A DNA stretch of 34,539 nt from Anaerolinea sp. (GCA_020720965.1 DYNS01000002.1:1-34539), one strand, 5' to 3'; shown: positions 23,461-31,912, counted from the stretch's first letter. The notes: generated by a model not told the origin, from the sequence alone. Numbers and translations are program-made.

Positions 23461-24342
23461 CTAATTCGCCCGAATCTTGGCTCCGCAAGCGCGACAGAAG
23501 CGGTCTCCGGCTTGGGCGCGTTTGCCGCACTGAGCGCAATATGCCTGCCCGGCAGGCTCTGCCCCGCCGGAATGTCTGCGCCGCTCTACACGGGAGGCGG
23601 AGGAGGAAGAGCGCCCGGAGAGCCAGTACCACACGCCCCCGCCCACAATCAGCAGCACGCCCAAAGTTCCCAAAACCCAGGGAATTACCGTCATCAGCGA
23701 GGATTGCCCACTGACGGGTTCATCCAGCGGAGCGGTGGGCTGCACCCCTAGAGAATCGGCACTGAGGCGGTTTTCCGGGTTATCGTAGGAAATTTCAAAC
23801 GAGGGCGCTTTGCCCGAAGCAAAAGACCCCAACGAGGCGGTGAAATACGAAAAACCATCCGGCTCTGGACCCACCCGCTGAAGCGCGGGCGAAATGGACA
23901 TGCCCTGCGCCCCAACCGGCTCTTGCACTCGCAAAGTCGCCGCGTTGACGGCGTAACCGCCGGGCAGGCTAAATGTAAAGCGGCGCTCTGTACCAGAGAG
24001 GCTGTAGGGGTAATAATATTCGATGTGATATATAGACCGGTCGGAAAGACTGAGCGTAACCGAGCCATCCGGGTTGGTCTTCCAGCCGTCCACGTTCATC
24101 AACGCACCGGCTTCCGAGCGGGCTACCGCCAACAGGCGCGCGCCCTGCGGCAGGGGCAGAGTCATTTGCGCGGGGAGGCTAACGCCCTCCGCCGCCGAAA
24201 AATCGTAAATAACCAGCACTTCCGCCGCGTCATAATCGGGCCACACCTGCACATCCAGGGTTGCCAGGGTCACTTCCGCCTGGGCGCGGACACTGCCAAA
24301 CGAGGCAAGCAGCAAAGCAAGGGTGAGAAAGAACTTTCGCAA
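23461..24342 (-). CDS. Secreted membrane-anchored beta-rich protein with a cytoplasmic zinc ribbon
   Basis: About 293 residues. The N-terminus is a signal peptide (RKFFLTLALLLASFGSVRAQA), followed by a beta-rich extracellular part of no family I recognise (residues about 22-215). Next come a membrane helix (VIPWVLGTLGVLLIVGGGVWYWL), a basic segment and a terminal zinc ribbon with CAQCGKR and CRACGAK. I chose the TTG at 24342 because GGAGG lies seven bases ahead and the signal peptide starts there; the frame open above it reaches into panE on the same strand. It is 43 bases after panE. Its layout (beta part, helix, tail) resembles the C-terminal half of the cytochrome lipoprotein at 17137-18984. 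Confidence 0.65.
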   Translation of the reverse strand: MRKFFLTLALLLASFGSVRAQAEVTLATLDVQVWPDYDAAEVLVIYDFSAAEGVSLPAQMTLPLPQGARLLAVARSEAGALMNVDGWKTNPDGSVTLSLSDRSIYHIEYYYPYSLSGTERRFTFSLPGGYAVNAATLRVQEPVGAQGMSISPALQRVGPEPDGFSYFTASLGSFASGKAPSFEISYDNPENRLSADSLGVQPTAPLDEPVSGQSSLMTVIPWVLGTLGVLLIVGGGVWYWLSGRSSSSASRVERRRHSGGAEPAGQAYCAQCGKRAQAGDRFCRACGAKIRAN

Positions 24343-24385
24343 AGGAGTACCTCCAGGTAGGGTAAAAACAAACAGGGGGATGTTA

Positions 24386-25294
24386 TCACGAAACCGGCGG
24401 GGCGGAATGCGCGCGCACCACCTGCCACATGACCCAGTTCCGCGCCGCCTCCAGCCCAACTTTTTGCGCCTCGCGCCAAACTGCGCCACTTATCGCGTCA
24501 ATTTCGGTGGGCGCGCCCCGGCGCAGGTCTTGCAACATGGACGAGGCGTTGAGGGCGGTCTTTTGCGCCACCTCCTGCACGGCGGCGGAGGCATCTTCGT
24601 AGGGCAAGGCAACCCCACAGGCGCGGGCAACCTCGGCAGTTTCTTCTGCCAGGGCAAAGACCAGGGCACGGGCAGAGGGATTCTCCATCAGCTCGCCGTT
24701 ACGCAGCCCCAGCAGCGCCGATGGCGGGTTGATGGCGGCATTGAGAACGAGTTTTCCCCAGACCAGGGCGGCAAAGTTGGGGATGGAGCGCAGCCGAAAG
24801 CCCGCCCGCCCCAAAAGCGCCTTTACCCGACCTGTCTCCGGCTTCGCTTCGAGGAACACTTCCCCTTCTCCGGCGGGTTGCGCCAAACCCGGCGCGGCGA
24901 GAAATGCCCCGTAGGTGACAACCCCCGCCAAAACCCGTTCCGCGCCCAGACGCTGCGCCAAAATCTCGCGGTTGCCCAGCCCGTTTTGCAGGCTTATCGC
25001 CAAGCCTCCCGGCGCAAGGCAGGCGGCAAGTTGTTCGGCGGCTCGCGCCGTCTGCCAGGATTTGACCAGTACCAGCGCAAGTTGCACCGGCGGGCAATCG
25101 TCCGGGGAGGCATAAACGGTAACAGGGGCGCTTTCCACCTGCCCATTGGGCAAAATTTGCCTGGCGCCCTGGGTTTGCAGGGCTTGCAAGGCGACTTGCC
25201 AACTGCCCAACAGGGCAACCGGTTCTCCGGCGCGGGCAAGGCGATGGGCAAAGAGGGTGGCGAGGGCGCCGGTTCCCACTATCAGGGTGGTCAC
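24386..25294 (-). CDS. panE: 2-dehydropantoate 2-reductase (ketopantoate reductase)
   Basis: About 302 residues, the usual length for the family. The NADPH-binding Rossmann start LIVGTGALATLFAHRLA is at the N-terminus. The catalytic Lys lies in LVWGKLVLNAAINP, and the C-terminal dimer block has SSMLQDLRRGAPTEIDAISG, typical of PanE. It reduces ketopantoate to pantoate for pantothenate and coenzyme A synthesis. I take the GTG at 25294, which overlaps the panB stop by four bases (GTGA) and gives the standard N-terminus; an ATG nine codons upstream is possible. The preceding gene, panB, makes its substrate. Confidence 0.93.
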   Translation of the reverse strand: MTTLIVGTGALATLFAHRLARAGEPVALLGSWQVALQALQTQGARQILPNGQVESAPVTVYASPDDCPPVQLALVLVKSWQTARAAEQLAACLAPGGLAISLQNGLGNREILAQRLGAERVLAGVVTYGAFLAAPGLAQPAGEGEVFLEAKPETGRVKALLGRAGFRLRSIPNFAALVWGKLVLNAAINPPSALLGLRNGELMENPSARALVFALAEETAEVARACGVALPYEDASAAVQEVAQKTALNASSMLQDLRRGAPTEIDAISGAVWREAQKVGLEAARNWVMWQVVRAHSAPPVS

Positions 25295-26157
25295 GGTTGG
25301 TTTTCCAGCAAGGCTGCCCATTCTTCCGGGGGCATGAGCAGGGAATGCTGAGGCGAGGGAAACTGCCCGGTTTGCACCTCCGCCACATAAGCCCGGAAGG
25401 CTTTTTCCATTTCATCGCCCAGGTGGGCGTATTGTTTGGCAAATTTGGGGGTAAACCGCTGAAAAATGCCCAGCAAATCGTGAGTCACCAGCACCTGACC
25501 ATCGGTCTGCGCCCCTGCGCCAATGCCAATGGTGGGGATTTGCAGTTTTTGGGTAAGGTAGCCCGCCAACTCTGCCGGAATTGCCTCCAGCACCAGGGCA
25601 AAGCACCCGGCTTCTTGCAGGGTGAGGGCATCTTGCAGCAGGCGGCGGGCGGCTTGGGCGGTTTTTGCCTGGGCGCGAAAGCCGCCCAACTGATGCACGG
25701 ATTGAGGGGTAAGCCCCACATGCCCCATCACCGGTATTCCGGCGCGGACAATGGCGGCGACTGTTTCGGCACGTTCCTGCCCTCCTTCCAGTTTTACGGC
25801 ATCCATGCCGCCCTGCTGCAAAAAACGCCCGGCGTTGGCAACCGCCTCCGCTGCCGAAATTTGGTAGGAGAGAAAGGGCATATCTCCGATGAGCAGGGCG
25901 TTTTTTGCGCCCCGCGCTACAGCTTTGGCATGGTGAATCATTTCGTCCATCGTCACTGGCAGGGTGTTTTCGTAGCCCAATACGACCATCGCCAGCGAGT
26001 CGCCGACCAGGATGGCATCCACCCCGGCGGTATCCAACGCTAGGGCAGTGGGGTAGTCGTAAGCGGTGAGGATGGTTATTTTTTCTCCGCGCTCTTTTTT
26101 TTGTCCCAAAGTGAGCGTGGTTGTTTTTTTGCCCGCAGGCAGAGCAGTGGCAGACAT
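25291..26157 (-). CDS. panB: 3-methyl-2-oxobutanoate hydroxymethyltransferase
   Basis: A 288-residue PanB, the first enzyme of pantothenate synthesis, adding a hydroxymethyl group from methylene-tetrahydrofolate to ketoisovalerate. The TIM-barrel motifs are clear: ILTAYDYPTALALDTAGVDA, VGDSLAMVVLG, DAVKLEGG, GHVGLTPQSVHQLGGF and ALVLEAIPAELA. It starts at ATG 26157, seven bases after GGAGGG; a start five codons earlier would be a TTG at the edge of that site. It is followed directly by panE. No panC or panD is seen in the window. Confidence 0.97.
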   Translation of the reverse strand: MSATALPAGKKTTTLTLGQKKERGEKITILTAYDYPTALALDTAGVDAILVGDSLAMVVLGYENTLPVTMDEMIHHAKAVARGAKNALLIGDMPFLSYQISAAEAVANAGRFLQQGGMDAVKLEGGQERAETVAAIVRAGIPVMGHVGLTPQSVHQLGGFRAQAKTAQAARRLLQDALTLQEAGCFALVLEAIPAELAGYLTQKLQIPTIGIGAGAQTDGQVLVTHDLLGIFQRFTPKFAKQYAHLGDEMEKAFRAYVAEVQTGQFPSPQHSLLMPPEEWAALLENQP

Positions 26158-26240
26158 GGAAGTACCCTCCAATAGGTAGAGTCTTGCGTGGGATGGTGAG
26201 TAGGCAGGTCGCGTTCTGTGCAGATACGCGCCGGAGGGCG

Positions 26241-26246
26241 ATTATA
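26241..26246 (-). promoter_or_regulatory. Possible -10 box of panB
   Basis: TATAAT on the minus strand, about 84 bases before the panB start, with no clear -35 hexamer. It lies close to the plus-strand TATAAT at 26273, so the two promoters would be divergent. Confidence 0.4.
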
Positions 26247-26272
26247 CGTCAATCTTTTTGGCTCTTGTTTGC

Positions 26273-26278
26273 TATAAT
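26273..26278 (+). promoter_or_regulatory. Possible -10 box of the ytxH-like gene
   Basis: TATAAT on the plus strand, 40 bases before the ATG at 26318, again without a convincing -35 hexamer. Confidence 0.4.
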
Positions 26279-26317
26279 TTTGAGGTCTTGCCCATCTTTT
26301 GCCCGGAGGAACCCCTG

Positions 26318-26539
26318 ATGAAACGAATTTTTGGCTTTTTAATTGGTCTGATGGTTGGCTGGTTGTTTGGCTCTACCATTTCGCTGTTATTTGCCCCGGA
26401 AAGCGGCGAGGAGTTACGCGCCGAACTGCGCTCCCGCGCCAACGCCCTGAAGGGCGAGGTGGAATCTGCCGCCCGCCATCGCCGTCAGCAGTTGGAAGAC
26501 CAGCTCGCCGCCCTGCGCGCCCCCAAACTGGAATCTTGA
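26318..26539 (+). CDS. YtxH-like small membrane protein
   Basis: A 73-residue protein with one N-terminal helix (FGFLIGLMVGWLFGSTISLLF) and then the APESGEELRAELR block typical of YtxH-family proteins (PF12732), followed by an amphipathic charged helix. The family is linked to stress responses but its activity is unknown. The ATG at 26318 follows GGAGGAA by the right distance; a start 20 codons earlier would lengthen the protein ahead of the helix. It converges with comM, leaving 14 bases between the two stops. Confidence 0.8.
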   Translation: MKRIFGFLIGLMVGWLFGSTISLLFAPESGEELRAELRSRANALKGEVESAARHRRQQLEDQLAALRAPKLES

Positions 26540-26553
26540 GTCTCGTTATCGCC

Positions 26554-28080
26554 TCAGGCGTTTTGCTTGGGGCGATATTGCAACGCCTCTGCCAGGTGAG
26601 GGGCGAGAATTTTCTCGCTGCCCGCCAAATCTGCAATCGTCCTCGCCAGTTTGAGGGTACGGTGATAGGCGCGGGCGGAGAGGTTGAGTTGACTCATGGC
26701 GGCGCGGATGAGGTTGTCGCCGGTTTCGTCTAACTGGCAAAACTGACGCACCTCCGCCACCCGCATATCTGCATTGCAGACAATGTTCGCCGCTTCGATG
26801 CGGGCAAAACGCTCCAGTTGGCGCTGCCTCGCCGCCTGCACCCGCTTGCGAATTTCGGCGGAGGCTTCTCCCAGCCGGGCGCTGGAGAGTTTGGCGTAAT
26901 CCACCCTCGGCACCTCAACGTGAATATCTATCCGGTCCAGCATGGGACCGGATATTCGTTTTTGATACTTGGTGACGGTGGAGGGGGCGCAGGTGCAGGC
27001 TTTTTGCGCGTCTCCGTAGTAGCCGCAGGGGCAGGGGTTCATGGCGGCGATGAGTTGAAAATTGGCGCTAAAAGTCAGCGAGCCTTGCGCCCGGCTAATG
27101 GTGACGAGTTTGTCTTCCATCGGTTGGCGCATGACCTCGATGGCGCGGCTGCTGAATTCGGGAAATTCATCCAAAAACAGCACGCCGCGATGGGCGAGGG
27201 AAATTTCTCCGGGGTGGGGAATGTTTCCGCCGCCGACAAGCCCGGCGTGGCTGATGGTGTGGTGCGGGGCGCGGAAGGGTCTCTGGCGGACGAGGGGGGT
27301 CCCCGCCGGGAGGGCATCTGCCACCGAGTAGATTTTGGTCACTTCCAGGGCTTCTTCAATGCTCATTTCCGGCAGAATGCCGGGCAGGGCGCGTGCTAGC
27401 AGGGTTTTGCCCGCGCCGGGGCTGCCGCTCATCAATACGTTATGCCCCCCGGCGGCGGCGACTTCCAGAGCGCGTTTGACATGCTCTTGCCCCTTAATCT
27501 CCGCAAAGTCGGTGGGGGTGTAGAGGGGCGGCACGTCTTCCAGGACAGGTTGGTAAGGGGCGATGAGCCGCCGACCAGAGAGGTGCAGGTACAAATCTGC
27601 CAGGGTTTTAACGGGGATAACTTCCAGGTCTGGTATCAGCGCCGCTTCAGCGGCATCCGCTTCCGGCACAATCATCCGCTTAAAGCCCTGAGCGCGGGCG
27701 GCGGCGGCCATGGGCAGAACGCCTCGGGCGTGCCTCACCAAGCCATCCAGCGAAAGTTCACCGATGATGATGGTTTCCTGCAAAATGGGCGTGGGCAGAG
27801 AGCCATCCAAGCCGATAACCCCGATGGCGATGGGCAGGTCGTAGGCGGGTCCTTCTTTGCGGACGGTGGCGGGGGCGAGGTTGACGACAATGCGGTGGCG
27901 CGGAAAATGCAGCCCGGCGTTTTTGATGGCGGTCTGCACCCGCTCGCGGCTTTCTTGCACGGCGGCATCGGGTAAGCCCACAATCGTCACACCCGGCTGA
28001 CCGTTGCTATAGTCCACTTCCACTTCCACAATAACGCCTTCCAAACCGAGTACAGCGCAGGAATAAATTCTGGAGAGCAT
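26554..28080 (-). CDS. comM: ComM/YifB-family magnesium-chelatase-like AAA+ ATPase
   Basis: A 508-residue protein. The N-terminal Lon-like domain (residues 1-170: CAVLGLEGVIVEVEVDYSN, FVVNLAPATVRKEG-type segment) is followed by the AAA+ core with Walker A GSPGAGKTLLARALPG, Walker B GVLFLDEFPEF and the MNPCPCGYYGD Cys-rich loop, then the C-terminal helical domain (SARAYHRTLKLARTIADL). ComM is a DNA helicase that helps branch migration during natural transformation, but the family is broad and present in many non-competent bacteria. It is monocistronic here and divergent from the DsbA-like gene. Confidence 0.94.
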   Translation of the reverse strand: MLSRIYSCAVLGLEGVIVEVEVDYSNGQPGVTIVGLPDAAVQESRERVQTAIKNAGLHFPRHRIVVNLAPATVRKEGPAYDLPIAIGVIGLDGSLPTPILQETIIIGELSLDGLVRHARGVLPMAAAARAQGFKRMIVPEADAAEAALIPDLEVIPVKTLADLYLHLSGRRLIAPYQPVLEDVPPLYTPTDFAEIKGQEHVKRALEVAAAGGHNVLMSGSPGAGKTLLARALPGILPEMSIEEALEVTKIYSVADALPAGTPLVRQRPFRAPHHTISHAGLVGGGNIPHPGEISLAHRGVLFLDEFPEFSSRAIEVMRQPMEDKLVTISRAQGSLTFSANFQLIAAMNPCPCGYYGDAQKACTCAPSTVTKYQKRISGPMLDRIDIHVEVPRVDYAKLSSARLGEASAEIRKRVQAARQRQLERFARIEAANIVCNADMRVAEVRQFCQLDETGDNLIRAAMSQLNLSARAYHRTLKLARTIADLAGSEKILAPHLAEALQYRPKQNA

Positions 28081-28161
28081 GGCGGGTTCTTTCTACAAAC
28101 AAGGGAATTTGCAAAAATTGTACCCGCATTTTGTGTTAACCGAACTCTTATCTGCCCCGAC

Positions 28162-28190
28162 TGGACAAAACCCCTCCAACATGGCAGAAT
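28162..28190 (+). promoter_or_regulatory. Possible promoter of the DsbA-like gene
   Basis: TGGACA (28162-28167) and CAGAAT (28185-28190) are 17 bases apart, about 38 bases ahead of the start at 28228. Each hexamer matches the consensus at four of six positions or more. Confidence 0.4.
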
Positions 28191-28227
28191 TGCCGGACTC
28201 TGACCGCCCCCGAAAGGATACTGTACC

Positions 28228-28932
28228 ATGAGCAAACGCCAGGAACTGAGAGAGAAACGCCTGAAACAAGAGCGGACGCAAAGACTCCTTATCATTGCAG
28301 GGGTAGCCGTTATTGGGCTTGCCATTGCGCTCGCGCTCATTCTACCTTCGCTGCAACCGGTAGGCGAAATTAACATGCCCGCCGCCATCTCCCGCCCCAA
28401 TGTGAACTTTAACGGCATGGGCGACCCCAACGCGCCGGTAAAAATTATCGAATACTCCGACTATCAATGCCCATACTGCGCCCGCTTCACCGAAGATACC
28501 GAGCCTTCCATCATCGAAGCCTACGTTGCCACCGGCAAGGTTTACTTTGAATACCGCTCCTTTGGCGAATTTATCGGACCCGAATCTGCCCGCGCCGCCG
28601 AGGCAACCTACTGCGCCGGAGACCAGGGCAAGTTTTGGGAGATGCACGACATCATCTTCGCCAACCAAACCGGCGAAAACGTGGGCGCCTACACCGATGC
28701 CCGCCTGCGTACCTTTGCCGAAAAACTGCAACTGGAAATGGCAGCCTTCAACGACTGCTTCGACAGCAACAAATACCGCAGCCGGGTAGACCAGGACGGT
28801 AACGACGCTCTCGCCGCCGGAATCAGCGCGACTCCCTCCTTCGTCATCAACGGCAAACTGCTGGAAGGCGCACAACCCTTCGGCGTTTTCCAATCCGAAA
28901 TTGAAGCCGCCCTCGCCGCCGCCGGGCAATAA
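28228..28932 (+). CDS. DsbA-family membrane-anchored thiol oxidoreductase
   Basis: A 234-residue protein with a charged cytoplasmic start, one membrane helix (LLIIAGVAVIGLAIALALIL) and an outside thioredoxin-fold domain. The active site is CPYC at 81-84 (YSDYQCPYC), followed by the helical insert and the cis-Pro loop (ISATPSFVINGK), as in DsbA/BdbD-type disulfide formers with a PF13462-like thioredoxin domain. It could serve to oxidise exported proteins. ATG 28228 follows AAAGGA by the right distance. It is its own unit, ended by a strong hairpin. Confidence 0.9.
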   Translation: MSKRQELREKRLKQERTQRLLIIAGVAVIGLAIALALILPSLQPVGEINMPAAISRPNVNFNGMGDPNAPVKIIEYSDYQCPYCARFTEDTEPSIIEAYVATGKVYFEYRSFGEFIGPESARAAEATYCAGDQGKFWEMHDIIFANQTGENVGAYTDARLRTFAEKLQLEMAAFNDCFDSNKYRSRVDQDGNDALAAGISATPSFVINGKLLEGAQPFGVFQSEIEAALAAAGQ

Positions 28933-28962
28933 GCGCGTTCATCCCCACCCGGAACCACAAGC

Positions 28963-28990
28963 GCCGCGCCTTCGGGCGCGGCTTTATTTT
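28963..28990 (+). terminator. Intrinsic terminator after the DsbA-like gene
   Basis: GCCGCGCC and GGCGCGGC form an eight-base stem around a TTCG tetraloop, followed by TTTATTTT on the plus strand. Confidence 0.88.
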
Positions 28991-28996
28991 CTGCGG

Positions 28997-29002
28997 TACA
29001 AT
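28997..29002 (+). promoter_or_regulatory. Possible -10 box of radA
   Basis: TACAAT lies 35 bases before the radA ATG, just after the DsbA terminator. The -35 position falls inside that hairpin, so support is weak. Confidence 0.3.
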
Positions 29003-29036
29003 CCCGCCTCAGCCACCCCAACCGAAAGGGAAACCG

Positions 29037-30461
29037 ATGTCTAAAGCCATCAGCCGTTATGTATGTCAGCAATGCGGGCGGGTCGCCGCCTCCTACATGG
29101 GTAAATGCCCCCAATGCGGCTCCTTCAACAGCATGGTGGAAGAGATTGAACAAACCGCCCCACCCGCCAAAAGCCCCAATGCCCTGCGCAGCCTCACCGG
29201 GCGCACCTCTCCCCGCCCCATTGCAGAATTTGGCAGCGCAGAAGAATTTCGCCTACCCGTCCCCATCGGAGAATTCTCCCGCGTCCTGGGCGGCGGCATC
29301 GTCCCCGGCTCCATCGTCCTCATAGGTGGCGACCCCGGCATCGGAAAATCCACCCTCATGCTGCAAATGACCCTCGTCATGGCGGCTTCGCGGCGAGTAC
29401 TCTATGTCTCCGGTGAAGAATCGGAACGCCAAATTAAAATGCGGGCAGACCGCCTGCGCGAACAGACCAAAACCCCCTTCCCCACCGAACTTTACCTCGT
29501 CACCGAAACCAACCTGCAAACCATCCTGGAGCAGGTTCGAGAGTTGAAACCCGAACTTCTCATCATAGACTCCATCCAAACCATTTACCTGCCAGAGTTA
29601 GATTCCTCGGCCGGTTCCGTCTCTCAGGTGCGGGAATGCTCATCCCAATTACGGGAACTCGCCAAATCGCAGGGAATCAGCGTCTTCATCATTGGTCACG
29701 TCACCAAAGAAGGAGCCATTGCCGGCCCCCGGGTGCTGGAACACATTGTGGATACCGTTCTCTACCTGGAAGGCGACCGGTTTCAATCCTACCGGCTGCT
29801 GCGTTCCGTTAAAAATCGGTTTGGCGCCACTGCGGAGGTGGGCGTATTTGAAATGCGCGGCGATGGCTTGGCAGAAGTCCCCAACCCCTCCGAAGCCTTT
29901 CTGGCAGAACGCATGGTCAACGCCCCCGGCTCCGCCATCGCCGTGACGATGGAAGGAACACGCCCCCTGTTGGTGGAAATGCAAGGACTTACCTCCCCCA
30001 CCCAATTTGGCAACGCCCGCCGCACCCCCAACGGGGTGGACTACAACCGCCTGTTGATGATAGCCGCCGTCCTCACCCGCCGGGTCGGCGTTAAACTCAC
30101 CGAACAAGACATCTTCGTCAACGTAGTCGGCGGCATGAAGATAGACGAACCCGCCGCCGACCTCGCCATCGCCGCCGCCGTTACATCCTCCATGAAAGAC
30201 CTACCCATCCGCGCCGATGCCGCCCTGATTGGCGAAATTGGCTTGGCAGGCGAACTGCGCCTGCCGGGGCAAATGCCCGTCCGCCTGCGGGAAGCCCAAA
30301 AATTGGGGTTCAAAACCGCCATCGTCCCCAAGCGCCTGCGAAAAGCCGAACCCTGGACTCAAGACCTGCGCATCATCGAATGCCGCTCGGTGCAAGAAGC
30401 CCTGGAAATCGCCTTCGCTATCGAAAGGCGGGAAAGCCCTCAGGGCAGGCAGGTTGCTTAA
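29037..30461 (+). CDS. radA: DNA repair protein RadA (Sms)
   Basis: A 474-residue RadA with all family parts. The N-terminal zinc finger has Cys 10, 13, 24 and 27. The RecA-like ATPase has Walker A GDPGIGKST at 98-106, and the KNRFG motif is at 259-263. The C-terminal Lon-like domain (AVTMEGTRPLLVEMQGL, then DLAIAAAVTSS) is complete. RadA helps process recombination intermediates as a branch-migration ATPase or helicase. It is transcribed alone after the terminator of the DsbA-like gene and ends in a bidirectional hairpin. Confidence 0.97.
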   Translation: MSKAISRYVCQQCGRVAASYMGKCPQCGSFNSMVEEIEQTAPPAKSPNALRSLTGRTSPRPIAEFGSAEEFRLPVPIGEFSRVLGGGIVPGSIVLIGGDPGIGKSTLMLQMTLVMAASRRVLYVSGEESERQIKMRADRLREQTKTPFPTELYLVTETNLQTILEQVRELKPELLIIDSIQTIYLPELDSSAGSVSQVRECSSQLRELAKSQGISVFIIGHVTKEGAIAGPRVLEHIVDTVLYLEGDRFQSYRLLRSVKNRFGATAEVGVFEMRGDGLAEVPNPSEAFLAERMVNAPGSAIAVTMEGTRPLLVEMQGLTSPTQFGNARRTPNGVDYNRLLMIAAVLTRRVGVKLTEQDIFVNVVGGMKIDEPAADLAIAAAVTSSMKDLPIRADAALIGEIGLAGELRLPGQMPVRLREAQKLGFKTAIVPKRLRKAEPWTQDLRIIECRSVQEALEIAFAIERRESPQGRQVA

Positions 30462-30463
30462 AC

Positions 30464-30500
30464 AAAAAAAGACCGGGCGCTGAAGCGCCCGGTCTTTTTT
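30464..30500. terminator. Bidirectional terminator between radA and rplT
   Basis: GACCGGGCGC and GCGCCCGGTC form a 10-bp stem around TGAA, with an A-run before and six T after, so it can serve both convergent genes. Confidence 0.93.
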
Positions 30501-30502
30501 AT

Positions 30503-30847
30503 TTACTTGTTGGCTTGCGCCACAACGGCGGCAAACGCTTGCGGGTCACGCACGGCGAGGTCTGCCAGCATTTTGCGGTTGATGGTGATGTTCGCCTTCT
30601 TCATCGCTGCAATCAGACGGCTATAGCTCATGCCGTTGAGACGGGCAGCGGCGTTGATGCGGACAATCCACAACTTGCGCAGGTCGCGCTTGCGGGCTTT
30701 GCGGTCGCGGGTTGCGTACCACAGGCTTTTCAGCATCGCCTCTTGAGCACGGCGGAAGAGCAAATGGCGGGAGCCACGCTGCCCTTTGGTAATTTTCAAA
30801 ACTTTCTTGTGACGAAGATGTCCTTGCGGACCACCTTTTACGCGCAT
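30503..30847 (-). CDS. rplT: 50S ribosomal protein L20
   Basis: A 114-residue L20 with the family start MRVKGG and blocks [34 protein letters not shown] and [16 protein letters not shown]. It binds 23S rRNA early in large-subunit assembly. In many bacteria L20 also controls its own operon; a binding mimic in the 115-base gap before it was not identified by eye. GGAGG lies ahead of the ATG at 30847. It is the last gene of infC-rpmI-rplT. Confidence 0.98.
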   Translation of the reverse strand: MRVKGGPQGHLRHKKVLKITKGQRGSRHLLFRRAQEAMLKSLWYATRDRKARKRDLRKLWIVRINAAARLNGMSYSRLIAAMKKANITINRKMLADLAVRDPQAFAAVVAQANK

Positions 30848-30962
30848 AATTCAAAACCTCCTGCAAACCTTCGGGCGTCGGGGCGGTGCGTTACGTCTAA
30901 ACGTCCAGCCTGCCAGTTGAGTACACCCGATAGTCGCAATAAAAACGGACGGATACGATAGC

Positions 30963-31190
30963 CTACTTCAGGTTCGGCACGAGACGGCGAATGCGTTTGA
31001 TAAGCTTGCGCCCTTTGACGGGAATCATCTCAGAGAGCAGCGCTTTGGTGCGGTCGGAAGTGCGGCGGCGCAAGTGGCTTTTGCCGCCCTTCGTGCGAAC
31101 CAACTCACCAGACCCGGTCAGACGAAAGCGTTTGGACGTAGCCTTATGGGTCTTGAGTTTGAACTTTCCAGTTCTTGGTTTCTGTGGCAC
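30963..31190 (-). CDS. rpmI: 50S ribosomal protein L35
   Basis: A 75-residue L35. The core KLKTHKATSKRFRLTGSGE is standard; about ten extra residues (MPQKPRTGKF) precede it. It uses a GTG start (31188-31190) with AAAGGAGT nine bases ahead. It lies between infC and rplT, as in most bacteria. Confidence 0.96.
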   Translation of the reverse strand: MPQKPRTGKFKLKTHKATSKRFRLTGSGELVRTKGGKSHLRRRTSDRTKALLSEMIPVKGRKLIKRIRRLVPNLK

Positions 31191-31260
31191 AGGGTTTGTA
31201 CTCCTTTCAGACGGTTTAACCGCGCCGTTCTTGCTGCGCGGGACTTCATAAAAATGGGGG

Positions 31261-31809
31261 TTACTCAGCCTCGGAGGCTTTTTCCTTCTTCACCTTCACC
31301 TTGGCTGGACCCAGCACAACGAGCATGGTACGCCCCTCAATCATCGGGGCTTGCTCTATCACGCTCACATCCGCCAAAGACTGAGCAATTTCTCGCAGGT
31401 CTTCCAGCGCAATTTCGGGGTAATCCATTTCTCGACCTCGAAACCGCACGCTGACCCGTACCTTATGCCCCTGTAGCAGCCAGCGGCGGGCATCTTCCAC
31501 CTTAAAGCCGCGATGGTGTTCATTGGTTTTGGGGCGCAGACGAATTTCTTTCACCTCAATCTTCGTCTGGGCTTTTTTGGCTTCGCGCTCTTTCTTTTCG
31601 CGCTCGTACAAAAACTTTCCAAAATCCAAAACACGACAAACCGGCGGCGCAGCGTTGGGTGAGACCTCCACCAAGTCCAATTCGGCATCGCGGGCAATTT
31701 GCAACGCCTGTCGAATGGACACCACGCCTACGTTATCACCGTTGGGTCCAATAAGACGCACTTCGGGAACCCGAATTGCTTCATTTACGCGGAATTCTTG
31801 CTCGGCTAT
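31261..31809 (-). CDS. infC: Translation initiation factor IF-3, predicted AUA start
   Basis: IF-3 of about 182 residues, which discriminates proper start codons on the 30S subunit. The N-domain starts with EFRVNEAIRVPEVRLIGPNG and the C-domain has the KVEDARRWLLQGHKVRVSVRFRGRE region. The frame lacks any ATG, GTG or TTG ahead of the conserved N-terminus: the first standard start (GTG, 31761) would delete about 16 conserved residues. AAGGAG (31816-31821) is followed after six bases by ATA at 31809, then codons that align with the normal IF-3 N-terminus. infC is known to start at AUU, AUC or AUA in other bacteria, which allows IF-3 to repress its own synthesis. It heads the infC-rpmI-rplT operon. 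Confidence 0.92.
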   Translation of the reverse strand: MAEQEFRVNEAIRVPEVRLIGPNGDNVGVVSIRQALQIARDAELDLVEVSPNAAPPVCRVLDFGKFLYEREKKEREAKKAQTKIEVKEIRLRPKTNEHHRGFKVEDARRWLLQGHKVRVSVRFRGREMDYPEIALEDLREIAQSLADVSVIEQAPMIEGRTMLVVLGPAKVKVKKEKASEAE

Positions 31810-31862
31810 GAGGTACTCCTTGAACAGAAAATGGGGGATTGAGCCAGTTTTTTAGCGGGCAG

Positions 31863-31892
31863 ATGATACCACAGAGACTTGCTTTCCGTCAA
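31863..31892 (-). promoter_or_regulatory. Promoter of infC-rpmI-rplT
   Basis: On the minus strand TTGACG (31887-31892) and TATCAT (31863-31868) are 18 bases apart. Transcription would begin near 31856, about 47 bases ahead of the ATA start. It is divergent from the uraA promoter, 20 bases away. Confidence 0.7.
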
Positions 31893-31912
31893 ATTGGGTT
31901 TCTCGCGCAGGC

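Noticed and set aside
24343-24489. A longer N-terminus for the zinc-ribbon protein at 23461
   Set aside because: The frame is open to 24489, but it would overlap panE and place 49 residues before a good signal peptide; the TTG at 24342 has a Shine-Dalgarno sequence ahead.
30848-30962. An L20 operator between rpmI and rplT
   Set aside because: The gap has some short repeats (ACGTTTAGACGT), but I could not fit an L20-binding structure by eye.
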